Shown here: piece after piece, positions 39,318 through 48,700 of the stretch
Position numbering within the stretch: the stretch's first letter is position 1
How the letters are laid out: each line of letters opens with the position of its first letter
From: Bacteroidota bacterium
Lineage (GTDB): Bacteria > Bacteroidota > Bacteroidia > AKYH767-A > 2013-40CM-41-45
Direction: 5' to 3'
NCBI GenBank assembly: GCA_016713765.1
Contig: JADJON010000003.1
Coordinates: forward strand, 744,001-808,000
Length of the DNA stretch: 64,000 nt
The notes under the pieces: model-generated
The model's input: the letters and a program-made list of their open reading frames with translations, nothing else
Told to the model about the DNA's origin: nothing
Database searches by the model: none
Translations under genes and position numbers: made by a program

Positions 39318-40175
39318 ATGCTTCAGAAAAAAAGCATACTGATTATCGTTGTTTCCGTCCTGTTGTCAGGGTCACCAGCCCGTGCGCAATATGACGAGAT
39401 GGGAATCGTCCTTGGCGGATCAAACTACAAGGGTGAGCTTTCCAACCACCTCTTCAATACCGACTTCCTGCATTTCGCTGCCGGGGGCTTTTTCCGTCAC
39501 AATTGGGATCGTCACTGGGCCTGGAAACTGGCCATCAACTACGGTAAAGTATCCGGCGATGACGCGAAGTCGAACGACGGATTTCAACTCGACCGTAACC
39601 TGTCTTTCCATTCTACGATTCTGGAGGTTAGTCCTCAGATCGAGTTCAATTTTTTTCCTTACGAAACCGGCAGCTATCAGTATCCGGTAACGCCCTATGT
39701 ATTCACGGGCTTTTCCGTTTTCAAGTTCAACCCGAAAGCGGACTTTGGCGACGAGACCGTTGAACTGCAGCCGCTCGGCACCGAAGGACAAGGCTTCGAC
39801 GGAAAGAAAAAATATCGTCGCTTCAGTTTCGCCCTCCCGATCGGCGGAGGTATCAAGATCTCTGCAGGGAAGATCGGCATCGGAATAGAAGTCGGTGCCC
39901 GAAAGACCTTCACCGATTACCTCGACGATGTCAGTACCGTTTATCCCGATCCGGTAGCGCTGCGCAGTAATAACGGCAACCTCGCGGTCGCACTTTCCGA
40001 CCGTTCATTCTCTTCCCGCGATACCTTGATGGTCCTGACCGGTATCAAAGGGAAGCAACGGGGAAATTCTTTCGACAAAGACTGGTACCTGTTCGGCGGC
40101 ATTACCCTTTATTTTCGCGTCGGTAGCATTCTGCGCGATATCTGCGAACCGTTCAAACGGCGTCGGTATTTCTGA
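39318..40175 (+). CDS. DUF6089 outer-membrane beta-barrel protein (copy 2)
   Basis: A 285-residue protein with signal peptide (KKSILIIVVSVLLSGSPARAQ). The mature N-terminus EMGIVLGGSNYKGELSNH matches the DUF6089 start. The middle shares QPLGTEGQG and the segment RKTFTDYLDDVSTVY with copy 1 (RKTFTDYIDDVSTTY). The end is DWYLFGGITLYFRVG. It is clearly a tandem duplicate of the upstream gene, now well diverged. The ATG at 39318 is preferred to a TTG two codons upstream. Confidence 0.88.
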   Translation: MLQKKSILIIVVSVLLSGSPARAQYDEMGIVLGGSNYKGELSNHLFNTDFLHFAAGGFFRHNWDRHWAWKLAINYGKVSGDDAKSNDGFQLDRNLSFHSTILEVSPQIEFNFFPYETGSYQYPVTPYVFTGFSVFKFNPKADFGDETVELQPLGTEGQGFDGKKKYRRFSFALPIGGGIKISAGKIGIGIEVGARKTFTDYLDDVSTVYPDPVALRSNNGNLAVALSDRSFSSRDTLMVLTGIKGKQRGNSFDKDWYLFGGITLYFRVGSILRDICEPFKRRRYF

Positions 40176-40312
40176 TCCGAAAGTTTAATAGTTTTTAGCT
40201 TTTTTATATTGTCATTTGCGTGAAGTTGGCGCATTTTGAATGTTCATTTACACAAATTCAACCAAGTTCCTTCATTCCCTTTTAGTAAATTGCGCCTCCT
40301 TTTCACGGAGGA

Positions 40313-41053
40313 ATGAGCCTAAAAGACAAAATAATTCCGGAAAAATTGCCGTTGCATGTGGCTGTCATCATGGACGGCAATGGACGTTGGGCGCAACGGC
40401 AGGGCCAGCTGCGTGTATTCGGCCATCAACATGGGGTAAAAGCCGTGCGGGACACGACCGAAGCCGCCGCTGAACTGGGCATCAAATTCCTCACCTTATA
40501 CGCCTTCTCCACGGAAAACTGGAACCGCCCCAAGGAAGAAGTCGATGCCTTGATGGAATTGCTCATCCACACGATCCACCAGGAAAAGGAAACCCTGAAC
40601 AAGAACAAGATTCGTTTGCAAGCGATCGGTGATATGGACGCGCTCCCGCCGAAATGCCGGGAGGAATTGAACGCCGCCATACGCGACACCGCCACGAATG
40701 ATCGCATGACGCTGATCCTCGCCCTGAGTTATTCCTCCAAGTGGGAATTGAGCCGCGCCATGCGTTTGATAGCCGAAGATGTGAAAGCAGGTCGTCTGGA
40801 TCCCGCATCCATCAGCGAAGAACACATCGCCGATCGGCTGTGCACCCGGGATTTCCCGGACCCGGAACTTCTGATCCGAACCAGCGGAGAACATCGGATC
40901 AGCAACTTCCTTTTGTGGCAGATCGCCTATGCCGAATTCTACTTTACCGATAAACTCTGGCCGGAATTTGGCAAAGAAGACTTCTATGCCGCTATTGCCG
41001 ACTACCAATCCCGCGAACGACGATTCGGTCTCGTCAGCGAGCAACTCAAATAA
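40313..41053 (+). CDS. uppS: Isoprenyl transferase (undecaprenyl diphosphate synthase)
   Basis: A 246-residue cis-prenyltransferase that makes the C55 lipid carrier for cell-wall synthesis. Motifs: HVAVIMDGNGRWAQRQG (residues 14-30, catalytic Asp), FGHQHGVKAVRDTTEAA, TLYAFSTENWNRPKEEVDALM, and PDPELLIRTSGEHRISNFLLWQIAYAEFYF. It starts a compact envelope operon: bamA begins 3 bases after its stop. A GGAGG sequence 5-9 bases before the ATG is unusual for this genome. Confidence 0.97.
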   Translation: MSLKDKIIPEKLPLHVAVIMDGNGRWAQRQGQLRVFGHQHGVKAVRDTTEAAAELGIKFLTLYAFSTENWNRPKEEVDALMELLIHTIHQEKETLNKNKIRLQAIGDMDALPPKCREELNAAIRDTATNDRMTLILALSYSSKWELSRAMRLIAEDVKAGRLDPASISEEHIADRLCTRDFPDPELLIRTSGEHRISNFLLWQIAYAEFYFTDKLWPEFGKEDFYAAIADYQSRERRFGLVSEQLK

Positions 41054-41056
41054 CCT

Positions 41057-43552
41057 GTGATCAAGCGACTGCTTTTCTTTTTCGCCGTATTGCTTAGCAC
41101 CCCGGCGCTGGCACAAATCCAGATAGGCGGCGATTCCCTTTCCGTCGACTATGGCCGGCCCAAAGACTTCGAAATCGGAGGCGTTACGGTAAGCGGAACC
41201 CAGTTCCTGGACCCTGGCGTACTGATCAACATCTCGGGCCTGACCATCGGTGATACGATCGCCGTGCCCGGTGACGATATTTCAAATGCTATCCGCAACC
41301 TCTGGAAGCAGGGCCTCTTCTCCGATATTAAAGTAATCGCTACCCGCATCCAGGGAAGCACCATTTTCCTGGAACTCCGCCTCACGGAACGCCCGCGCCT
41401 GTCGAAGTTCACCTTCAAGGGTGTCAGCAAGTCGGAAGCCGACAAGATCCGGGAAAGCATCAAGCTGGAGCGCGACAAGGTCATCACCGAAAACGTACTC
41501 AACAATACCCGCAACTCCGTGCGAGCGTTCTTCATTGAGAAAGGATATCTCGATACGAAGGTCGACATCCGTGAGATCCGCGACAGCAGTTATGCCAACC
41601 GCGAGATCCTGGAGATCATCGTGGACAAGCAGGAGCGCATCAAAGTCGGACGCATCAACTTCATCGGCAACAATTCGCTGCCGGCTTCGAAACTGCGTCG
41701 GGCCATGAAGGATACCAAAGAGAAGCGCTGGTACAAAGTCTTCACCTCTTCGAAATACCTCGAAGACAAATACGCCGACGACAAGGTGAAAGTCGTTGCC
41801 AAATACAACGAAATCGGTTACCGGGATGCCAAGGTCGTCCGGGATTCCACCTACCGCATCGACAAGAAGCGGATGGGCATCACCATCTGGGTCGACGAAG
41901 GCAACAAGTATTTCTTCCGGAACATCAACTGGGTCGGGAACACCAAGCACACCTCCCAGGAACTCTCTAACATTCTCGGCATCAAACGTGGCGATGTCTA
42001 CGACCAATCAGTCCTCGACGAGCGACTGTACATGAACCAGAACGGCCGCGACGTCAGTTCGCTCTATATGGACGACGGATACCTGTTCTTCCAGGTGACA
42101 CCGGTCGAAGTGGCGGTGGAAAGCGACTCCATCGATCTGGAGATGCGCGTTTACGAAGGCCGTCAGGCCCGCATCAACCGCGTAACGGTGAGCGGCAATT
42201 CAAAGACCAACGACCGTGTGATCCTGCGGGAGATCCGCACCAAACCGGGCCAGTTGTTCAGCCGCTCCGATATCATCCGCACCCAGCGGGAACTTGCGCA
42301 GCTCGGTTATTTCGACCAGGAAAAGCTGGGAGTAAACCCAAAGCCCAACCCAACCGACGGCACGGTCGATATCGACTATACGGTGGAAGAACGGCCGTCC
42401 GACCAGCTCGAACTTTCCGGCGGTTACGGCGCGAACCAACTGGTCGGTACACTCGGTATTTCGTTTAACAACTTCTCGGCCCGGAACTTTTTCAAGAAAG
42501 GCGCCTGGCACCCGCTTCCATCGGGCGACGGTCAGCGACTGAGCCTGCGTGCGCAGACCAACGGTAAGTTCTTCCAGAGCTACAACGCTTCCTTTACCGA
42601 ACCCTGGCTGGGTGGCAAGAAGCCGAACAGTTTCTCGGTAACAGCCTTCCACTCCATTCAGTCGAACGGCAGGACGAAAGAGGATCCACTGCGCTCTTCG
42701 ATCAAGATCACCGGTCTGTCGGTCGGACTGGGCAAACGGCTGCGCAAACCCGACGATTACTTCACGATCTACAACGAAGTCAATTACCAGTACTACGAAC
42801 TGCAGAACTACGGATCGACCTTCCTTTTCAGCGACGGTACGGCCAACAACCTGAACTTCCGCGAAACGATCTCCCGCAATTCGGTCGACGCGCCGATCTA
42901 TCCGCGCAGCGGCTCCAACATTTCGCTCTCGCTGCAATTCACGCCTCCTTACTCGCTGTTGAACAACGTCAACTATAAGACGGCGACCGACCAGGAGAAG
43001 TACAAATTCATCGAGTACCACAAGTGGAAGTTCACGTCTCAGTGGTACACCCGCCTTGCCGGCAACCTGGTGTTGCATGCCCGCATCCAGTACGGCTTCC
43101 TGGGTCTCTACAATCGCAATCTCGGCGCTTCCCCGTTTGAACGCTTCTTCCTCGGCGGCGACGGACTTTCCGGCTTCGCGCTCGACGGACGCGAGATCAT
43201 CGCGCTGCGTGGCTACCAGAACAACTCGCTTACCCCGATCGACGCCGGTACCGGTCGCCAGGTGGGTGGCACAATCTTTGACAAATACACGCTCGAAATG
43301 CGTTATCCGCTCTCGCTGAATCCTTCCGCCACCATTTTCGCGCTGGCGTTCGCCGAGGGCGGTAATTCCTGGCTTCGTTTCCGCGAATTCAATCCGTTCG
43401 AAGCACGCAGGTCACTCGGTGCCGGTATCCGCATCTTCCTGCCGGTCTTCGGCCTGCTTGGTCTCGACTGGGGCTACGGATTCGACAAACTCCCGGATGC
43501 TCCTGACGCCAACGGCCCGCAATTCCACTTCTCCCTCGGACAACAGTTCTGA
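41057..43552 (+). CDS. bamA: Outer-membrane assembly factor BamA
   Basis: An 831-residue Omp85 protein that inserts beta barrels into the outer membrane. A signal peptide (KRLLFFFAVLLSTPALAQ) precedes five POTRA domains across about residues 30-430; the hallmark strands ITVSGT-like (IGGVTVSGTQFLDPGV), FKGVSKSEADKIRE, INFIGNNSLPASKLRRAM, INWVGNTKHTSQELSNIL and VTVSGNSKTNDRVILREI mark their starts. The barrel ends GLLGLDWGYGFDKLP and FHFSLGQQF with a C-terminal aromatic. GTG start. Followed by two periplasmic chaperone genes, the usual order. Confidence 0.97.
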   Translation: MIKRLLFFFAVLLSTPALAQIQIGGDSLSVDYGRPKDFEIGGVTVSGTQFLDPGVLINISGLTIGDTIAVPGDDISNAIRNLWKQGLFSDIKVIATRIQGSTIFLELRLTERPRLSKFTFKGVSKSEADKIRESIKLERDKVITENVLNNTRNSVRAFFIEKGYLDTKVDIREIRDSSYANREILEIIVDKQERIKVGRINFIGNNSLPASKLRRAMKDTKEKRWYKVFTSSKYLEDKYADDKVKVVAKYNEIGYRDAKVVRDSTYRIDKKRMGITIWVDEGNKYFFRNINWVGNTKHTSQELSNILGIKRGDVYDQSVLDERLYMNQNGRDVSSLYMDDGYLFFQVTPVEVAVESDSIDLEMRVYEGRQARINRVTVSGNSKTNDRVILREIRTKPGQLFSRSDIIRTQRELAQLGYFDQEKLGVNPKPNPTDGTVDIDYTVEERPSDQLELSGGYGANQLVGTLGISFNNFSARNFFKKGAWHPLPSGDGQRLSLRAQTNGKFFQSYNASFTEPWLGGKKPNSFSVTAFHSIQSNGRTKEDPLRSSIKITGLSVGLGKRLRKPDDYFTIYNEVNYQYYELQNYGSTFLFSDGTANNLNFRETISRNSVDAPIYPRSGSNISLSLQFTPPYSLLNNVNYKTATDQEKYKFIEYHKWKFTSQWYTRLAGNLVLHARIQYGFLGLYNRNLGASPFERFFLGGDGLSGFALDGREIIALRGYQNNSLTPIDAGTGRQVGGTIFDKYTLEMRYPLSLNPSATIFALAFAEGGNSWLRFREFNPFEARRSLGAGIRIFLPVFGLLGLDWGYGFDKLPDAPDANGPQFHFSLGQQF

Positions 43553-43561
43553 TTACATTCC

Positions 43562-43569
43562 TACATTTG
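43562..43569 (+). promoter_or_regulatory. -7 promoter element before the ompH pair
   Basis: TACATTTG, perfect TAnnTTTG, just after the bamA stop and 31 bases before the ompH start. It could give the chaperone genes their own promoter in addition to read-through from uppS-bamA. Confidence 0.5.
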
Positions 43570-43599
43570 CAACCCTTCAAAACAGAAAGGAGCGAACCC

Positions 43600-44235
43600 A
43601 TGGTCGCAGTACAAATGAAAAACCTCCTCCGTTCCATTTTCATCGCCGCAGGATTCCTGTTCGTAACGACAGCAGCCTCTGCACAGAAATGGGCCTATGT
43701 CAACACGCAGTATATCCTGGAGAACATCCCGGAATACAAGCAGGCGCAGCAACAGCTCGACAACCTGAGCGTTCAATGGCAGAAAGAGATCGAAGACAAG
43801 TACGCGATCATCGACAAGCTTTACAAAGCCTACCAGGCTGAGCAGGTATTGCTGACGGAAGAGATGAAAAAGCGCCGCCAGGACGAGATCATGCAAAAGG
43901 AGAAAGATGTAAAAGACCTCCAGAAGCAGCGTTTCGGTTTCGAAGGCGATCTCTTCAAGAAGAAGCAGGAACTCGTGAAACCCATCCAGGACAAGATCTA
44001 CAACGCCATCAAGAAACTGGCAACGGACCAGAGCATCATGGCGATCTTCGACAAATCGGGCGACCTGACCATCCTCTACGCCAACGCCAAGTACGACAAG
44101 AGCGACGATGTCCTGCTCGCGCTCGGTTATAAGCCCGCCAAGAAAGACGCGGCCGGCAGCGGCAAATCGGGCAGCGGCGCTCCTTCTTCCGGCGGCGACA
44201 AGGCGCCGGCTATGGAACAAGAACCCAAGAAATAA
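43600..44235 (+). CDS. OmpH/Skp-family periplasmic chaperone (copy 1)
   Basis: A 211-residue protein from ATG 43600, which has AAAGGAG upstream; ATG 43615 would also give a good signal peptide (MKNLLRSIFIAAGFLFVTTA). The mature part begins KWAYVNTQYILENIPEYKQAQQQLDNL, the Skp pattern, then a long coiled-coil hairpin rich in Lys, Gln and Glu (MKKRRQDEIMQKEKDVKDLQKQ). A Gly/Ser/Pro/Ala-rich tail ends EQEPKK. It would guide unfolded outer-membrane proteins to BamA. Confidence 0.93.
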   Translation: MVAVQMKNLLRSIFIAAGFLFVTTAASAQKWAYVNTQYILENIPEYKQAQQQLDNLSVQWQKEIEDKYAIIDKLYKAYQAEQVLLTEEMKKRRQDEIMQKEKDVKDLQKQRFGFEGDLFKKKQELVKPIQDKIYNAIKKLATDQSIMAIFDKSGDLTILYANAKYDKSDDVLLALGYKPAKKDAAGSGKSGSGAPSSGGDKAPAMEQEPKK

Positions 44236-44259
44236 TCCATTCTAAACCACACCTGAACA

Positions 44260-44766
44260 ATGAAACGTATTCTCTTCCTGGCCTTCGTGCTGACTGCCTT
44301 TGTGCTGAATGTCCACGCCCAGGGTCCTAAACTCGGCCACATCAATTCCGCCGAACTCATCCAGATGATGCCGCAGACCAAGCAGGCCGACAGTACCCTG
44401 CGTCGTTTCGCAGAATCGCTCGACGGCCAGATGAAAACCATGACCGCCGAGTACCAGGGCAAGCTTCAGACGTACCAGTCGAAAGTGGACTCCATGCCGG
44501 AAGCCATCCGCACCACGAAGCAACAGGAACTCCAGGATCTCGGAACCCGCATTCAGGATTTCCAGCAAAGCGCGCAGGAATCCATCCAGAAGAAGAAAGA
44601 AGAGCTCTACAGCCCGATCCTGCAGAAAGCTGAAGATGCCATCAAGGAAGTCGCTAAAGAGAAAGCCTACAGCTATATTTTCGACACCAGCGTAGGCGCT
44701 GTCCTCTACTCCACCGATAGCGACGACATCTTACCGCTGGTGAAAGCCAGACTGGGTATCAAGTAA
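44260..44766 (+). CDS. OmpH/Skp-family periplasmic chaperone (copy 2)
   Basis: A 168-residue Skp-like protein. The signal peptide is KRILFLAFVLTAFVLNVHAQ. The mature start is GPKLGHINSAELIQMMPQTKQADSTL, followed by a coiled-coil arm (YQGKLQTYQSKVDSMPEAIRTTKQQELQDLGTRI) and a return to the trimer core (EKAYSYIFDTSVGAVLYS). It follows copy 1 by 24 bases and closes the operon before a clear terminator. Confidence 0.95.
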   Translation: MKRILFLAFVLTAFVLNVHAQGPKLGHINSAELIQMMPQTKQADSTLRRFAESLDGQMKTMTAEYQGKLQTYQSKVDSMPEAIRTTKQQELQDLGTRIQDFQQSAQESIQKKKEELYSPILQKAEDAIKEVAKEKAYSYIFDTSVGAVLYSTDSDDILPLVKARLGIK

Positions 44767-44782
44767 TCCGCAGCCTTCAAAC

Positions 44783-44819
44783 AAAAAAGCCATCCGCCTG
44801 AAACGGATGGCTTTTTTAT
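44783..44819 (+). terminator. Intrinsic terminator of the uppS-bamA-ompH operon
   Basis: A perfect stem AAAAAAGCCATCCG / CGGATGGCTTTTTT with a 7-base loop and T run. It also separates the convergent exonuclease III gene. Confidence 0.88.
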
Positions 44820-44820
44820 T

Positions 44821-45588
44821 TCACTTCAGCGATGTCTCCAACAACACCGGGCAGTGATCGCTGTGCACAGCCTGCTGCAGGTGGACGCAGCGCTTCAGAC
44901 TGGAGGCCAGCGGATCGGTAACGAACTGGTAGTCGAGCCGCCAGCCTTTGTTCTTTGACCGCGAGCCCGCACGAAAACTCCACCAGGTATATTCATCCTT
45001 ACTATCTGAAAAATGCCGGAAGGAATCGATCCAACCTTTCCCGGTGAACCGGTCCATCCAGGCCCGTTCCTCGGGCAGGAAACCGGAAGAAGTGGCGTTG
45101 CGGACCGGGTCGTGGATGTCAATGGCCTTATGGCAGATATTGAAATCGCCACAAACGATCAGGTTCGGACGCTTCTTCCGCAGCTTAACCAGAAATCCGT
45201 CAAAGCGCTCCAGCCAGTCCATCTTGAACGACTGCCGCTCCTCGCCGGTTGTACCTGATGGCACATAGACGCTGAGTACGGACCAGTCGCCAAAATCGGC
45301 CCGGATAACGCGACCTTCCATATCCGAGGGATCATCCATACCGTACACGACGCGATCCGGCTCCTTACGGCTCAGGATCGCTACTCCGGAATAGCCTTTC
45401 TTCTCCGCCGGAAACCAATAGGCCCCATAGCCGATACGTTCCAGTGTACCGGACGGAAGCTGGTCCGGCATCATTTTGATCTCCTGTAAACACACGATAT
45501 CCGGCGCTACGGTTCCGATCCACTGGTCCCAACCCTTGCTGAGCGCGGAGCGCAAACCGTTTACGTTATATGTCAAGATACTGGCCAT
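44821..45588 (-). CDS. xth: Exodeoxyribonuclease III
   Basis: A 255-residue EEP-fold AP endonuclease and 3'-5' exonuclease of base-excision repair. Motifs: ILTYNVNGLRSALSKG (4-19), DIVCLQEIKMMPDQLP (metal-binding Glu), CGDFNICHKAIDIHDP, and the catalytic HSDHCPVLLE near the C-terminus. It starts at ATG 45588; the open frame continues upstream, but a TATGTTTG promoter element lies 5 bases before this start. It is divergent from the large envelope protein gene. Confidence 0.96.
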   Translation of the reverse strand: MASILTYNVNGLRSALSKGWDQWIGTVAPDIVCLQEIKMMPDQLPSGTLERIGYGAYWFPAEKKGYSGVAILSRKEPDRVVYGMDDPSDMEGRVIRADFGDWSVLSVYVPSGTTGEERQSFKMDWLERFDGFLVKLRKKRPNLIVCGDFNICHKAIDIHDPVRNATSSGFLPEERAWMDRFTGKGWIDSFRHFSDSKDEYTWWSFRAGSRSKNKGWRLDYQFVTDPLASSLKRCVHLQQAVHSDHCPVLLETSLK

Positions 45589-45592
45589 GGCA

Positions 45593-45627
45593 CAAACATA
45601 CGGGCTGCGCACGAACCGATGAACAAA
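45593..45627 (-). promoter_or_regulatory. Bacteroidota promoter of xth
   Basis: On the minus strand, TTTG (45624-45627), a 23-base spacer and TATGTTTG (45593-45600). This fits the Bacteroidota pattern and gives a nearly leaderless xth message. Confidence 0.6.
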
Positions 45628-45723
45628 GCCTTCCTTACCTGTCGAATTTTCCGGGGTGATGCTGGAAAAACAAGGCTTCCGGTGTCCGCAGGCTCCCCCG
45701 GCAACCTGTACCTTTAAACGTTC

Positions 45724-48700
45724 ATGCGGCTGCAACGACTCCTGGTTCTTTTTCTCCTGACCGCAGGGCTGTTCCCGTTCCGGGGATGGGCCCAGTTGAG
45801 TTCATTGCGGGAGATGAGCATACCCGTCAGAGCGGACTCTGTCCAACTCGATACGCTCAGCATAGCACCCGGAACCTTTCAGCTCAGAAGAGGATCAGGT
45901 GAAGCCGTCGATAGTTCAGCCTACCGCTTAGACTGGGTGCAGGGCCGTTTGTACTGGCTCCGCAATGCTCCGGCTTATAAGGCCTTAACCATCGACAGCG
46001 TCCGGGCGCGGTTCCGGGTATTCTCTTTTCTCTTCAACAATACGGTCCGGCACAAAGATCCGCAGCGTATCGCCAGGGGAACCGGAGGCGCGGTAAACCC
46101 GTTCGTTTACGAACCCGGCGCGCAGGAACCGATGTTCTTCCGGTCACAGGGACTGCAACGCAGCGGTACGATCTCACGCGGCATCACGTTCGGTAACAAT
46201 CAGGACGTATTCGTGAACTCCAGTCTCAACCTGCAACTTGGCGGTAAGCTGAACGACAATGTCGAGATCGTTGCGGCCATTACGGACGAGAACATTCCCA
46301 TCCAGCCCGAGGGAAATACCCAGCAGTTGCAGGAATTCGACCGGGTGTTCATCCAGTTGAACGACGAGCGCAACCGACTGATCGCGGGCGATTTCGAACT
46401 ACGAAGACCCGACAGTTATTTCCTGAACTTCTTCAAACGCAGTCAGGGTGGTTACTTCACCACCAATCAGCCCGTCGGGAAAGGTACCGACGGCAAACCG
46501 AACATCCTCCGCGCCGGCCTGAGCGCGGCCGTGGCCAAAGGCCGGTTCGCCCGGAACACCTTCACGGCACAGGAAGGAAACCAGGGCCCCTACCGTCTGG
46601 TCGGTAACAACGGAGAGACTTTCATCATTATCCTCGCCGGGACGGAAAAAGTGTACATCGACGGCGCGCTCATGCAGCGTGGAGCACAAAACGACTATGT
46701 GATCGATTACAATACCGCAGAACTGGCCTTCACCCCACGCCGACTGATCACCAATCAGTCGCGCATTGTGATCGAGTTCGAATATTCGGACCGCAACTAC
46801 GTGCGTTCGCTCTACTTCCTGAACACCGAATACGAAACGCGCAAGACCAAGGTCAAGCTCAACTTCTACTCGGAACAAGACAGCAAGAACCAGCCCTTGC
46901 TGCAGGACCTTGACAGCGCACAGCAGGCGACCATGGCTGCCGCCGGTGACAACATCCAATTGGCGTTTACACCAACTGCCGACAGCGTCGCGTTCGACGG
47001 CACCCGGGTACTGTATGCCAAACGGGATACGATCGTCGGGGCGGAGCAATTCAGTATCTATGTCTATTCCACCAACCCCGACAGCGCCTACTGGGCCGTG
47101 ACCTTTACGGAAACCGGCCCGAGGCAGGGAGATTATATCCTCGATGTCACGTCCGCCAATGGCCGCGTATTCCGATGGGTAGCACCGGTCAACGGCATCC
47201 CGCAGGGTAATTACATTCCCGAACGTTTGTTGGTCACGCCCAAACGTCTGCAAATCCTCACCATCGGTAACGACTGGCAACTGGATGCCCGCAACAGGAT
47301 CACGCTGGAAGGCGCTTTTTCCCGTAATGATATCAACCTGTTCTCCCGGCTCGACAAAGCGAACGACGACGGTTATGCAACCAGAATCACCTTCAACAAC
47401 CAGACACCGCTTTCCGCCGATACAGCCCGCGGCTGGCGACTGGACAACATGGTCAGCTACGAATACGTGGCACGCGACTTCAAGCCGCTCGACCGGTTCC
47501 GTCCGGTGGAATTTACACGTGACTGGAATACCGCTTCCGTCACGCAGCCGCAGGACGAGCACCTCGCCGGTTTGCAATCGACACTCGTCCGACCCGAATT
47601 CGGCAGCGTGGGCCTGCAGGTAAAGACGTTTCAACGGGGTAGTCAGTACAACGGCCTCCTGAACGGCATGAGCACCCGGATCAACTGGAAGAAGATCGTG
47701 ATCAACAGCGACGGCAGTCTGCTTTCCACTTCGGGCAGTGGACTGAACACGCGCTACCTCCGCCATATCGTCGATGTTTCCCGTGCATTCGGGCCGATCA
47801 TACTCGGCTTGCGGGAGTACGGAGAATACAACCGGTTCCGCAGCGACGCCGCCGACACGCTATTGGCCTCCAGTTTCGGCTGGCAGGAGTGGCAGGGATC
47901 GCTTGGTTACGCCGACACCAGCCGCGGAAGAATTCAACTCAGCTACAAAAAACGATACGACTTCGGTCCATTCGGCGATCTGCTGCGACAACTGACGGAA
48001 GCGGATGAAGCCAGTCTGCAGACGGAGTTCAGTCGTAATCCCAAACACACGCTGCGGACCACGACGACCTACCGAGAGTTGCGCATCTCCGATACGACGC
48101 GCACGACGCAGGAACCCGCCAAGACACTGCTGAATCGCATCGACCATAGCCTGACACTCTTCAAGAACATCCTCATCGCCACCACCTATTTCGAGATCGG
48201 TACAGGTCAGGAACGCCGGCAGGAGTTCTACTACCTTGAAGTACCGGCCGGGCAAGGCACGTATGCCTGGCTGGGCGACCTGAACGGAAACGGCGTAAAA
48301 GACCTGGACGAATTCGCCATCTCCAATTTTCCGGATCAGGCGAAGTATGTGCGCGTTTCCGTCAACACCAACGATTACATCACTGTTCGCAGCAACCAGT
48401 TTTCAGAGGTACTGAACATCAATCCCGCCGCGGCGCGCACCAACTATTCCGGTAAGCCGAGATTCATCGAACATTTTTCCAATCAGTTCCTCCTGCGTCT
48501 CGACAAGAGAACCCGGGGTGAAGAGTTGTTGTCTTCTTTGAATCCATTCTCCCGGCGCCTCGACGACAGCCTCCTGGTGACAATGAACTCCAGCTACCGG
48601 AACATGTTTTTCATCAACCGGAACGATCCGGTGTGGGGCATGGACTACACCTGGCAGCAGAATCGTAACAAGTCGTTCCTTTCGAACGGTTTCGAATCGC

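Noticed and set aside
46399..47766. Long minus-strand frame (455 codons) inside the large envelope protein gene
   Set aside because: Antisense shadow of a strand-rich coding gene, with no domain or promoter.
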